Below are positions 16,944-25,202 of a DNA stretch of 64,000 bases, piece by piece. Made by a program: the position numbers and the translations under genes. Each line of letters opens with the position of its first letter. Position 1 is the first letter of the stretch. The stretch covers positions 186,001-250,000 of the IMG/VR virus record IMGVR_UViG_3300046516_001816; one strand, given 5' to 3'. Under the pieces are notes generated by a model. That model saw only the letters and a list, made by a program, of their open reading frames with translations, had not been told where the DNA came from and ran no database searches. This stretch comes from a virus.

Positions 16944-17183
16944 ATGAAAGATATCGTAGAAGCACTGAAAGCGCTCACCGCTTCGATTGCAGCGGTCGAC
17001 AAAGAAACGCAAAAAACCAAACGGGCGATTTCCCCGGCTGAGGCGAAGGTCATTACCCAGATGCGTAAGGAGCTGCGCAGCCTGCGTAAGGACTTTATCA
17101 AAGTCTGTACCTTGCCGGCGACCCAGGTCGCGAAAATCTTCGGCATCTCCGAGTCTCGGGTCTATCAGATCCGCGGCGAGTAA
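16944..17183 (+). CDS. Small C-terminal HTH protein
   Basis: A 79-aa protein after AAACCAAGGAAG. The N-terminal 50 residues form a basic coiled-coil-like helix. Residues ~57-79 (A-T-Q-V-A-K-I-F-G-I-S-E-S-R-V-Y-Q-I-R) fit a helix-turn-helix recognition motif. It lies directly upstream of the TIGR-like array and could be a regulator of it, but this is positional inference only. Confidence 0.6.
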   Translation: MKDIVEALKALTASIAAVDKETQKTKRAISPAEAKVITQMRKELRSLRKDFIKVCTLPATQVAKIFGISESRVYQIRGE

Positions 17184-17191
17184 CACTGACT

Positions 17192-17228
17192 GACGGCATA
17201 AACGGGGAGAGCTTCGGCTCTCCCTTTT
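17192..17228. terminator. Bidirectional terminator with reversed ATGCCGTC motif
   Basis: GGGGAGAGC-TTCG-GCTCTCCC with TTTT on the plus side; on the minus strand the same stem is followed by TTTATGCCGTCA. The orientation of that tail implies it can also stop transcription coming leftward from the array region. Confidence 0.75.
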
Positions 17229-17251
17229 GTGCTACTCATTCTTTTTTTGCC

Positions 17252-17272
17252 CGTATATTACTACTTTGAAGC
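17252..17272 (+). promoter_or_regulatory. Candidate early promoter (TATATTAC) for the array
   Basis: GTATATTACTACTTTGAAG, the best match in the window to the phiKZ-type early promoter TATATTAC, sits ~45 bp before the first repeat box and directly after a terminator. It would drive a long precursor RNA across the array and possibly into the Tas gene. Confidence 0.65.
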
Positions 17273-17299
17273 TGAGGCTTTGAATCATTTTTCATAACT

Positions 17300-19380
17300 C
17301 ACCCATCAGGAGCAAATGTATCACGAGATCCAGGCTTCCAATATATAAGAGTGTGGCAAATGAAAGCAGTCGCACACCGAACGGAAACGCACCCTGTTGT
17401 TTAGTCACCCAAACCAAACCAGTGTATCAAAGCGATTCATGCACCCAGCTCGCGCAGTGTATCAATGAACTTCAGGCATCCGGGTACGGAAGTGCGTCGA
17501 ATCCATCACGCTCCCATCGTGGATGAGCGCGTCGACAGGGAAAATCCACCCAATGCAAGCTGAGCGCATCAACGATGTAAACTCACCCGATTCAACGTAG
17601 TGAGATAGAGAGACCAACGCCCCCACGAATCGTTAGCGTGTCATAGACGTTGAGTCGCCCAATATGTAGCAGCGTACCATGTGATAATAGTCACCCTTAA
17701 AGGACAAGTGCGTCAATAGCAAAGTGTCCGCCAGTTGAAGTCAACGTATCAAGGACAACCGCCAGTCAACCAGCTGTGAAGAGTGAACTTTCAAGAAGAG
17801 GCGCCCAGAAGGGGTCAGTGTGACAGGGCAGATAAGTCACCCATCGTTTCGAACTGAGTCAAGAACATGTGAGCCTACCGGGTTAACATGCGTACCATGG
17901 GGCGAGCGTCACCCATTTAAGTTCAGTGTGTCATACGGCAAATGTAACCCAAATAGATTTCGTAGTGAAGCAATGGATAGAAGGCACCCAATGTCTACGA
18001 TTGTATCAAAAGACTAGCTCCACCCAAGGTCTTCTAGTGTATCAATCTGGTATTGCCGACCATAAGTGGGCCAGTGCGCCAAAAGACGAAAGTAGTCCAG
18101 CAGGAAGTAAGTGTAACACGAGAGATATGACGTCCATACTCAACAACTGTGTCACGCGTGTCAGTCGTCCAGACAGGTAAAGTGCATCACAGAAACTACT
18201 TCCTCCAGTACGAAGAAGTGGATCAGTCCGTGCGCAGTCACCCATAGAGCATGAGTGTTTCAGAAGGGTTCAATGCAACCGATGTAGTTGAGTGCATCAA
18301 GCCGCATAGCGACACCCAAAGATGATGAGTGTATCAAAAGACCTAATTTTTACCCATAGACTAGGTGTGTATCATTCCGAAGCAGTCACCCAGTGAACAG
18401 TAATGTATCAAGGTAGGACGATGTCGCCCAGCGATTCGAGTGTAGCACGGTAGATGTGTCATCCAGAACAGGTATTTGTATCAAATAGCATAGTCATCCA
18501 GAGTGGACCAGTGGATCAGAACCATTGATTCAACCGAACGACCCAGTGCAGCAAAGGAGTCTAGTCGCACAGTAGTCGCATTGCAGCAACATTGCACAGT
18601 CCCCCATATCGTCCGATTGTATCAAAACTTGTAATGCCTCCAGTAATACTTAGTGTAGCAATCTGCTCCAGTCACCCATTGTGATAGATTGTAGCAAATG
18701 AGGATAGCCACCCTATGTGAGCAATTATATCAGCAATCATAAACCCTCCATAGTTAGCTAGTGGATCAAGGTGTCTATGTCACCCAGATCGACCCAGTGT
18801 AGCAAAGAACGGGAGTCCACCGCAAAACCGATTTGAACCAAAGTTATTACGCGCCCAAAACATGGAAGTGGGTCATGGAGAAACATTTCACCCAGCCCCG
18901 TTGACCGTATCAGTCTGCAAACTTCACCCATTGTAACACAGTGTATCATTGTAGGGTAGTCACCCGGAATCCTAACTGAACCAGAGACAGGAAGCCGCCC
19001 GATTAATAACAGTGTATCAACCTGAACATGTCGCCCAGATTGTCTTAGTGTATCAAAGTACGCACTGCATCCATTGAAATTCAGTGTATCGCAGTTGTAG
19101 AGTCGACCATATCTGGAAAGTGTAGCAAGATGGATTAGCCTTCCAATCCAGGAATGGAATCAAGTGCAACAAGCCACCCGTCGTAAGCTAGTGTATCAAT
19201 CACGCAAATCCACCCAACCAGTATTAGTGTATCAGTGCATTGAATTCCCCCATTGGAGAGAAGTGTATTAAGGTCCGAAAGTCCAGCAAATCGTAATAGT
19301 GCATCAGGGTTTTACAGTCACCCATCGTGCTCATGTGTATCAATCATCATCAGGCACCCAGAGTAGTTCAGTGTCAACAA
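17300..19380 (+). repeat. TIGR-like array, ~58 units of ~36 bp
   Basis: Two conserved boxes alternate throughout. Box A is AGTCACCCA (variants TCGCCCA, TCATCCA, TCCAGCA); box B is AGTGTATCAA (variants AGTGTAGCAA, AGTGCATCAA). Each box is followed by ~8-9 variable bases, so one unit holds two spacers. I placed 58 A-boxes from 17300 to 19355, mean pitch 36.05 bp, most intervals 35-36 with occasional 34 or 38. No open reading frame spans the block. This matches TIGR arrays (tandem interspaced guide RNA), which are processed into 36-nt guides with spacers A and B. It is not CRISPR: repeats are ~9 bp and spacers ~9 bp. Box sequences decay in places (e.g. unit near 17371). Confidence 0.85.
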
Positions 19381-19407
19381 ACTAAACCAAACCAAGGAAA
19401 CTGTATC

Positions 19408-20652
19408 ATGACGACGCAACTCACTCCCGCATATAACCCCAACCTGGCTGTGATCCGCACGATGGTGCGCTCGGCCTACGATATGCAGGATCTGCGCATT
19501 CAGATGGGCAACCGTGTGACGGCTAGCTTCAAGGCCAAGCTCGGATTGCGTCAAGACGGCATGAGCGAGAAAGAGCTCGAGAAGCAAGAGAAGGGCATCC
19601 TCGATCAGCTGCGCGTGTCCTATCGTCGTATCACCGACGGCGTCGTGGCCGAACACGGCGAAGACATCAAAGCCGGCAAGCTCCCCACGGAACGCAAGTT
19701 CCAGGGCGACCAGTTGATTAGCCACTACAGCGAACTGCTGCTGGTGGATAACTACATGGCGACGCTCGCCAACGAACAACATCACTTCAAGGATATGGAA
19801 AAGATCCTGAAGAAGATCCCCATCTACACGGAATTCCTTACCGGTATCCGCGGCGTCGGTCCTGCCATGGCCGGCATCATCATTTCCGAAATCGACATTC
19901 ATAAAGCCGAATACCCGTCAAGCCTGTGGAAGCTCGCAGGGCTGGACGTGGTGTATATCGGGAAGTACACCGACGGCGAAGGCAAAGAGAAGACAATCCG
20001 CGGCTGGGACGTCGACTCGTGGTTCAATGACCCGGCCAACGAAGGCAAACAGTATCTGGCTGAAGGCAAGTACCCGGTGACCTACGAGGCCGTCGGCCGC
20101 TCGCGCAAGGACTTCTGTTTGGTGAAGAAGGAGTACATCAATAAAGAAGGGGAAGCCGCGCAACGTGACTCGATTACGTTCAACCCGTTTCTGAAGACGA
20201 AACTGGTGGGCGTGTTGGGCACGTCGTTTCTGCGGGCCGGCATTGCCAATGTCGATGGCAAGAAGTGCGGCGGGGCATCGCGGTTGGAACTCGCGAAGGA
20301 AGAAGGGTTCAATCCGAAGGACTACCCGGAGATGGAAGAGGACCAGGCCGTGATCGTCTATCTGCGTGCGAAGGGTCATGACGTTGTGGTGGAGCCCAGC
20401 AAGTACGCCGTGATGTATGCGGATTACAAGAACCGCCTGAACAACAACCCGAAGCACCGGGACAAAACCGCGCTGCACAAACACAACATGGCCATGCGCT
20501 TTATGGTCAAGCGTTTCTTGGTGGATCTGTACAACGCATGGCGGCGTCTGGAAGGCCTGGTGGTCGCCCCCGAGTACTCGGAAGGTGTGCTGGGTAAGGT
20601 GCACGGTCAAGCGAAGGAAGCCGGCTGGCAGCATCCGCGCTTCTCGCTGTAA
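19408..20652 (+). CDS. tasA: Tas protein (TasA-like, Nop/IS110 Transposase_20-related, no nuclease)
   Basis: A 414-aa protein starting at 19408 after AAACCAAGGAAAC. Residues ~1-130 are charged, helical and coiled-coil-like. Residues ~140-185 (I-P-I-Y-T-E-F-L-T-G-I-R-G-V-G-P-A-M-A-G-I-I-I-S-E...L-W-K-L-A-G-L, broken here by helix boundaries) match the helix-hairpin-helix core of the IS110 Transposase_20 domain, which is structurally related to the Nop domain of box C/D snoRNPs. A C-terminal helix contains H-K-H-N-M-A-M-R-F. No RuvC DEDD or HNH motif is seen, so it is a nuclease-less TasA rather than TasR/TasH or an active transposase. The array lies immediately upstream on the same strand with no terminator between. 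Expected role: binding array-derived guides and DNA. Confidence 0.75.
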   Translation: MTTQLTPAYNPNLAVIRTMVRSAYDMQDLRIQMGNRVTASFKAKLGLRQDGMSEKELEKQEKGILDQLRVSYRRITDGVVAEHGEDIKAGKLPTERKFQGDQLISHYSELLLVDNYMATLANEQHHFKDMEKILKKIPIYTEFLTGIRGVGPAMAGIIISEIDIHKAEYPSSLWKLAGLDVVYIGKYTDGEGKEKTIRGWDVDSWFNDPANEGKQYLAEGKYPVTYEAVGRSRKDFCLVKKEYINKEGEAAQRDSITFNPFLKTKLVGVLGTSFLRAGIANVDGKKCGGASRLELAKEEGFNPKDYPEMEEDQAVIVYLRAKGHDVVVEPSKYAVMYADYKNRLNNNPKHRDKTALHKHNMAMRFMVKRFLVDLYNAWRRLEGLVVAPEYSEGVLGKVHGQAKEAGWQHPRFSL

Positions 20653-20658
20653 GCGAAT

Positions 20659-20680
20659 GGGGAGCTTCGGCTCCCCTTAA
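20659..20680 (+). terminator. Terminator after the Tas gene
   Basis: GGGGAGC-TTCG-GCTCCCC followed by TTAA; a compact stem ending the array-tas unit. Confidence 0.75.
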
Positions 20681-20703
20681 CAAATCAAAACCAAGGAGCG
20701 GTC

Positions 20704-21051
20704 GTGGAATTCAGACAGATCAAAACGCCACAGCAGTTAAAGCTGTGGATCGACGAGCACGTTCAGGATCCGAGGGTACATGCGACGGCCATGAACGATA
20801 TGCGCATGATCGCCCAGCATCTGATGGACGGCTCGCACGAATCATGCCGGGTGCGCGTAGGCGTCGAACTGCATCAGGATCCGGACGGTAAGTGTTATCA
20901 CCTGATGGGGTTCTACCTGATGCATCCCAGTGGCGACATCCGCAAGCGCGCGGGCGAATTTGTTTTTGAGATGACCGCCGATGGGCAAACCTGCATTGGG
21001 GTCTGGGCCCCCGTGCATCCGATTGACTGGCACCGGATTACGTGGCAATGA
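20704..21051 (+). CDS. Hypothetical phage protein
   Basis: A 115-aa protein with GTG start at 20704 after CCAAGGAG. A helical first half is followed by strands. Its stop overlaps the next ATG (ATGA). No family recognised. Confidence 0.6.
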   Translation: MEFRQIKTPQQLKLWIDEHVQDPRVHATAMNDMRMIAQHLMDGSHESCRVRVGVELHQDPDGKCYHLMGFYLMHPSGDIRKRAGEFVFEMTADGQTCIGVWAPVHPIDWHRITWQ

Positions 21052-21260
21052 GCTACTGGATCCCGCCGGATGAAGACTGGGTTCGGTCAATGGTTGAGAT
21101 CGCGATGATCGGTTATAAGCCACCCGAGATTACCGCCGAGATGATCGGCGCGTATTCAGGCGCGCCGTCGACTGAACCGTGCAATTACAACAACCCCCAT
21201 TGCCTCACCGCAGAACAACTGGGTATAACCAAGGAAACGAATCATGGCACAAGCAATTAA
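21048..21260 (+). CDS. Small hypothetical protein
   Basis: A 70-aa protein beginning at ATG 21048 in an ATGA overlap. Its 3' end overlaps the next gene by 17 bp, and the next gene's RBS lies inside it. No motif recognised. Confidence 0.55.
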   Translation: MSYWIPPDEDWVRSMVEIAMIGYKPPEITAEMIGAYSGAPSTEPCNYNNPHCLTAEQLGITKETNHGTSN

Positions 21261-21555
21261 AGTCGAAGGTGAAGTCGATCCGATGAAGCACCTGGGTCAG
21301 ACGCTCTGGTGCGTGTACGGGTTTCAGCACATTCCGTTTCTGATCAACTTCAAGCTGGCCACCAAAGTGATCAACGGTCAGACGATCGTCGAGCTGCATC
21401 ATCGTCCCAAAAATGCAGCGGACTTCGTGTCGCTTGGTCGCACGCTCGATATCTGGCGCCAGAATAACGCGGCGTCCAGTCACAACCTCGAGCACTGGTT
21501 CATCGACAAAGCGATCGCTGAACAGTTCCTCGCGGACCTGGTGAAGGGTATCTAG
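21244..21555 (+). CDS. Hypothetical phage protein
   Basis: A 103-aa protein preceded by AACCAAGGAAACG. Compact alpha/beta composition with an aromatic-rich centre. It abuts the following ORF (TAG then ATG). Function unknown. Confidence 0.6.
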   Translation: MAQAIKVEGEVDPMKHLGQTLWCVYGFQHIPFLINFKLATKVINGQTIVELHHRPKNAADFVSLGRTLDIWRQNNAASSHNLEHWFIDKAIAEQFLADLVKGI

Positions 21556-21756
21556 ATGAAACAAACTCAGATTGAGGGCAGCATCGGGAAAGCCGTAGTG
21601 GTCAATGGATCCAGGGATATCGGTATCGATCCTGACATCCGGCGCATCGTTGGCAAAGACAGCACGCTCATCAAGCAATGCAAAAGCGGACTGCTGCAAG
21701 TCGACTGCGAGGGGAAGCTTTTCTCGGTTCCGCTAAGCAATGTCGATCTGAAGTGA
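21556..21756 (+). CDS. Small beta-rich hypothetical protein
   Basis: A 66-aa protein starting directly after the previous stop, probably translationally coupled. Short strands separated by Gly/Asp turns suggest a small barrel. It is followed by a terminator shared with the minus-strand protease. Confidence 0.5.
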   Translation: MKQTQIEGSIGKAVVVNGSRDIGIDPDIRRIVGKDSTLIKQCKSGLLQVDCEGKLFSVPLSNVDLK

Positions 21757-21795
21757 CGGCATAAAGGCCAAGGGGTTACGGCCCCTTGGCTGAAA
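21748..21795. terminator. Bidirectional terminator between convergent genes
   Basis: GGCCAAGGGG-N4-CCCCTTGGC hairpin. On the minus strand it is followed by TTTATGCCGTCA, so the tail motif is oriented with the protease gene. Confidence 0.75.
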
Positions 21796-21801
21796 CCCTA
21801 G

Positions 21802-22623
21802 TTACAGGTCAGAAAGAATCACCCAGAAGTCATCGGCGAGTTCCGGATTCAGCATGTACTGATAGGGCAGCCAGAAGCAGCCCGGGTTCGCGGGATCGCC
21901 CCACTGGTCGCCCCACGAATTCCGCACGAGGAAGCATTGCTTCGCATTGTCGTAACCGACGACGAGTACCGCGTGACCGCCCAGACAGTTTTCATACTGC
22001 GTGGGCATCGGCACGAAACCCGTGCGCGCGACTTCATCCGATTCGAAGGCATCGAAAATCTGGATGCCGACGATGATCGGACGATTGAACACCGCGAGCA
22101 CGTGTTGGAAAGCTTCCAGCGTTTGCGGCACCGCCTGGTACTGCAACGCCTTGTGGTTCAGCCCTTCGGCGTAGGATTCGACCGTAGGCTTGACCTTGAA
22201 GTGTTCCGTGTCGTCGCTGTACGGCCACGTGCTCTCCAACGGTGCACCGAACTTTGCGGCGACTTTGACGACGTCACGGATTTCACCGCCTGCGTCTTGA
22301 TCGACGTCACCTTCGAGGTCACGTTCGTTGTAGTAGAGGAACAGGCGCGACAGTGCTTGCGCGACGTTCGTACCCGTCTGAATGTTTTCTTCGTATTCCA
22401 GTGCACCGGCTGTGGCGTTCGCCGTGCACGAACCGAGCTGTCCCTGGTCTTTCACCGGCGAGCAATGCGCCGTGAGGTTCACCGAAGCCGGGATGGCTGC
22501 CGCGCCGAAGGTCAGATGGCCGTGGTACACATGGTCACGACTGTCGGCGGTTTTCTTTTTACGCTTATAAACGCGCGTGACCACCTTCTTTTGGGGTTCG
22601 GCGTGGTGTGGGGTATGCTGCAT
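21802..22623 (-). CDS. Papain-like (C1A) cysteine protease
   Basis: A 273-aa minus-strand protein. The catalytic motifs of papain-family peptidases are all visible: Q-G-Q-L-G-S-C-T-A-N (active Cys, residue ~71), G-G-H-A-V-L-V-V-G-Y (active His, ~218) and R-N-S-W-G-D-Q-W-G (active Asn, ~237). The first ~45 residues are basic with no Sec signal, and there is no long propeptide, so it would act in the cytoplasm or be released at lysis. It is the only minus-strand gene among plus-strand neighbours between 1 and 52 kb and has its own terminator, so it behaves like a moron. Targets are unknown; host protein degradation or polyprotein processing are possibilities. Confidence 0.88.
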   Translation of the reverse strand: MQHTPHHAEPQKKVVTRVYKRKKKTADSRDHVYHGHLTFGAAAIPASVNLTAHCSPVKDQGQLGSCTANATAGALEYEENIQTGTNVAQALSRLFLYYNERDLEGDVDQDAGGEIRDVVKVAAKFGAPLESTWPYSDDTEHFKVKPTVESYAEGLNHKALQYQAVPQTLEAFQHVLAVFNRPIIVGIQIFDAFESDEVARTGFVPMPTQYENCLGGHAVLVVGYDNAKQCFLVRNSWGDQWGDPANPGCFWLPYQYMLNPELADDFWVILSDL

Positions 22624-22689
22624 GAAGACCTCTGAATCAAGTAAGAGGAACGGTAGGGCTCTACCATAGCATTTCTAATTATTCTAATC

Positions 22690-22854
22690 ATGGATCTTGC
22701 TTTTTACGCCTTTTGCAACATGATGGGCTGGCTGTTTTGGTTTGTCGAGAAACTGGTGTTCTGTTATTTCGTCGTCCTGGTGATGACAGTGTTCTGCATT
22801 GTGATAGGCCTGGTCGGACTGGGCATTGTCATTACCCGTTGGATCTTTACTTAA
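22690..22854 (+). CDS. 54-aa small membrane protein
   Basis: A short reading frame made almost entirely of hydrophobic and aromatic residues: two predicted transmembrane stretches (residues ~4-22 and ~26-48) around a central Lys. Ends R-W-I-F-T. There is no obvious strong RBS. Possible small membrane effector or holin-like peptide; role unknown. Confidence 0.5.
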   Translation: MDLAFYAFCNMMGWLFWFVEKLVFCYFVVLVMTVFCIVIGLVGLGIVITRWIFT

Positions 22855-22878
22855 CTAACATAAACCAAGGAAACGAAC

Positions 22879-23493
22879 ATGGCTGCAATGAGTGGTACAT
22901 TCGCATCGTGGCTGTACAACAATCGCCCTTACTCCACGGAAGGCGCACTGGGCTTCGTGGTGGGCAAGTCTTATCTGCGACGCGACGGCAAGCTAGTGAA
23001 GATCGTGGCGATCAATGACCGGGGCGACTGTGTGCAGGGCGATGACGCCGAGTGCACGAATCTCGGCTGGCGCTATAACCGCCCGGGCGACATGGGGCGA
23101 TGCACGGGAGCGATGGTGGACGACCCCATGAACCTGATGCCAGACTTTCCTGTCGGTCATCCGAACGCCGCCTGCGAAGGCTTCCGGATCGAGGTCTGCA
23201 TGATGGGGGCGAACAAAACTCCTGAGCAGCGTGCCCTCTTTCGTGAACTCCTCGATATTCGCTACAAGCTCGACGAGCTCAAAGCGTTTGCCAAGGAACA
23301 CGACGAATGGAAACAGGCGTGGGAGCACGTGTTCAGTCACGACATTGAAAAACGTGTCAAAAACATCTGTCTGGACCTGGGGCTCTGCTTTCACTGGGAC
23401 GATCCGGACTCCACCCACAAGCGCGATGTCGAAGCCTACGACTGGGCGTTTAACTGCTTTATCGAAGACCATCGGCCGTTCTACGCCGCTTAA
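22879..23493 (+). CDS. Hypothetical phage protein
   Basis: A 204-aa protein after AAACCAAGGAAACG. Cys-containing N-terminal half (residues ~50-105, five Cys), then a helical charged segment (~115-165) and a C-terminal block rich in Trp and Asp. A metal site is possible but not a recognised one. Confidence 0.6.
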   Translation: MAAMSGTFASWLYNNRPYSTEGALGFVVGKSYLRRDGKLVKIVAINDRGDCVQGDDAECTNLGWRYNRPGDMGRCTGAMVDDPMNLMPDFPVGHPNAACEGFRIEVCMMGANKTPEQRALFRELLDIRYKLDELKAFAKEHDEWKQAWEHVFSHDIEKRVKNICLDLGLCFHWDDPDSTHKRDVEAYDWAFNCFIEDHRPFYAA

Positions 23494-23518
23494 ATAACTC
23501 ACAACCAAGGAAAACCAA

Positions 23519-24070
23519 ATGAGCATCATTCGCGCTAAACACTGGGATCTGAACGACAGCACGCACGAGGTCATTATGGACATCTGTGAGCGTGCACAGA
23601 TCCATGACCTACCCAGCATCGGTATGTTCGAGACCACCAAAGACATGTTCATGGACGAGCTGCCGATTACGACGATCTGCATGGCGCCGGAGAACTTCCA
23701 TCTGGTCGTGTTGATGTCCAAGGACCAGTCGAACGGCTCGGTGATGATCTATGATCTCAAGCACGAAAAAGGTCAGCCGAAAGCGGAGTTCAGGCGATTT
23801 CTGCATATCAGCTACACGGATGGCAATGCCTCGCTCTCGCGGATCTCGATGATCGTCGCCGGCTTCTGTTTCTATCACCGTAACTGGTTTGTCGCGCCTA
23901 CCCGGGAATTGGCCGACGAGAAAGTCGAGAACTTTGCCCGTGTCTACTGGCCGGGTTTTACGGATGAAATGCTGGACTTCATCCACGGCCTGAATATGGC
24001 ACTGGCCGCCATGGGACCCGATGGTCTCAAGGCCGAGATCACCCACAACAAGCTGATCTTCAGCAAATAA
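23519..24070 (+). CDS. Hypothetical phage protein
   Basis: A 183-aa protein with AACCAAGGAAAACC leader. Mixed alpha/beta, Met-rich. No signal, membrane or catalytic motif recognised. Confidence 0.6.
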   Translation: MSIIRAKHWDLNDSTHEVIMDICERAQIHDLPSIGMFETTKDMFMDELPITTICMAPENFHLVVLMSKDQSNGSVMIYDLKHEKGQPKAEFRRFLHISYTDGNASLSRISMIVAGFCFYHRNWFVAPTRELADEKVENFARVYWPGFTDEMLDFIHGLNMALAAMGPDGLKAEITHNKLIFSK

Positions 24071-24085
24071 ACCAAGGAAACGAAC

Positions 24086-24322
24086 ATGGCAGAAAACCAA
24101 GCACCCGAATTCACCGCCTACGCCATCGGCATGGTAACGGCCAGCGTCTGTACGTCGTTGCCGCCGGAAGAAATCCCGGCCCGCATGAACATGCTGCATC
24201 CCACGGGCATCCGATCGCAGTGGGCATTGGGCGAAGAGTCGCACTTCCAGGGCGGTGAACCCAACCCGTGCGTCTGTCACGATCATCCGGACACCCACAA
24301 GCACTATCTACTCCACTGCTAA
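24086..24322 (+). CDS. Small protein with Cys/His-rich tail
   Basis: A 78-aa protein after AAACCAAGGAAACG. The C-terminus C-V-C-H-D-H-P-D-T-H-K-H-Y-L-L-H-C is dense in Cys and His and likely binds a metal. Function unknown. Confidence 0.6.
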   Translation: MAENQAPEFTAYAIGMVTASVCTSLPPEEIPARMNMLHPTGIRSQWALGEESHFQGGEPNPCVCHDHPDTHKHYLLHC

Positions 24323-24333
24323 AGGAGTCGGCT

Positions 24334-24843
24334 ATGTTCAGCAAAGAGAAACTGGAGGCGGAGTTCGGCAGCGAAACCGCGCTCGGCATTCAATATGTCG
24401 ATTCACAGAACCGCGTCTGGTCGCCTAAAGAACTGGATACGTATTTTGATGAACATGGTCAGGTGCCGCCCTGGTCGATGGAGTCGGAGTTCCCGGACGG
24501 CAGTGACGCGGTGCGCTGTACGCATTACGCGATTCAGGTCATGCGCAAGTATCCGGACCAGACGCTAATCCTCGGCTTCAAAAACGAGGACAACCCGAAC
24601 TGCGAGTTTGCGCAGAAGCAACTCCATCCGGGCGGGCATGACTTTGCCGTGATTGAAGATCGCTGGCTGGTTGATCCCTGGGTGAAACTGGTACGCGCGG
24701 CGTACCAGCAAGTCGTCTACGATCTGCTGGATCCGGTGGACTTTACGCTGGTGCGCGAGCGCTACGGTCGCCGGGATGACTGGAAGCTCATGCAGTACAG
24801 CGCCGAAGACTTTAAAACTAAACCAAGGAAACCAAGATGCTGA
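24334..24843 (+). CDS. Hypothetical protein, possible papain/transglutaminase-like fold
   Basis: A 169-aa protein from ATG 24334 after AAAGGAG. A Cys in R-C-T-H-Y-A-I-Q-V at ~65, a His in G-G-H-D-F-A-V at ~106 and an Asp in L-V-D-P-W at ~117 are spaced like the Cys-His-Asp triad of transglutaminase/papain-like folds. This is a tentative reading. The RBS of the next gene lies in its 3' end and the two overlap by 7 bp. Confidence 0.55.
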   Translation: MFSKEKLEAEFGSETALGIQYVDSQNRVWSPKELDTYFDEHGQVPPWSMESEFPDGSDAVRCTHYAIQVMRKYPDQTLILGFKNEDNPNCEFAQKQLHPGGHDFAVIEDRWLVDPWVKLVRAAYQQVVYDLLDPVDFTLVRERYGRRDDWKLMQYSAEDFKTKPRKPRC

Positions 24844-25196
24844 GCAAGCAAGTGAAGTGGCGTCGCCGCGTGAATCGGGAGTTGCGCAAGCAGCCAGCCT
24901 GGAAGACCTGCATGCAGGCGCTCAAGCGGCAGGAGCTCACGCGCTTGAGGTGGCATCATAACTCCACCTACGGAGCGCTTGTCACGCCGGGTAAGTGGGC
25001 GGAGGCCCAGCCGATCACCACGCGCTACTACAGCGAGGCGTTGAAGCTGAAAGACCAGATGAAAGCCATGTCGCGCTTGGAGTTTTACAAAGAGCTTGAA
25101 ACCCAGCACCGCCATTTGCATCCTGGCACAATGCGTCCGTGGGCGCGCATAGTCATCGAGACCAAGCTGGAACTGCGCGACGAAATGAAACGCTAA
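24837..25196 (+). CDS. Basic protein with MLSxQVK N-terminal motif
   Basis: A 119-aa, strongly basic protein after AAACCAAGGAAACC. The first 18 residues (M-L-S-K-Q-V-K-W-R-R-R-V-N-R) resemble those of proteins at 37742 and 38259. The remainder is helical and Arg/Lys-rich, suggesting nucleic-acid binding. No named family. Confidence 0.6.
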   Translation: MLSKQVKWRRRVNRELRKQPAWKTCMQALKRQELTRLRWHHNSTYGALVTPGKWAEAQPITTRYYSEALKLKDQMKAMSRLEFYKELETQHRHLHPGTMRPWARIVIETKLELRDEMKR

Positions 25197-25202
25197 CGAC
25201 GG

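Noticed and set aside
17820-18949. Small ORFs inside the array (17820-18017, 17926-18180, 18042-18245, 18758-18949)
   Set aside because: They lack RBS, cross repeat units and encode the repeat boxes in arbitrary frames. They are chance openings.
17300-19380. CRISPR array
   Set aside because: Conserved boxes are only ~9 bp, alternate between two sequences and are separated by ~9 variable bases. CRISPR repeats are 20-40 bp and nearly identical with longer spacers; no Cas genes are present.
19408-20652. Active IS110-family transposase with an insertion sequence
   Set aside because: No N-terminal DEDD RuvC domain, no visible element ends or duplication, and a large repeat array in place of a single bridge-RNA region.
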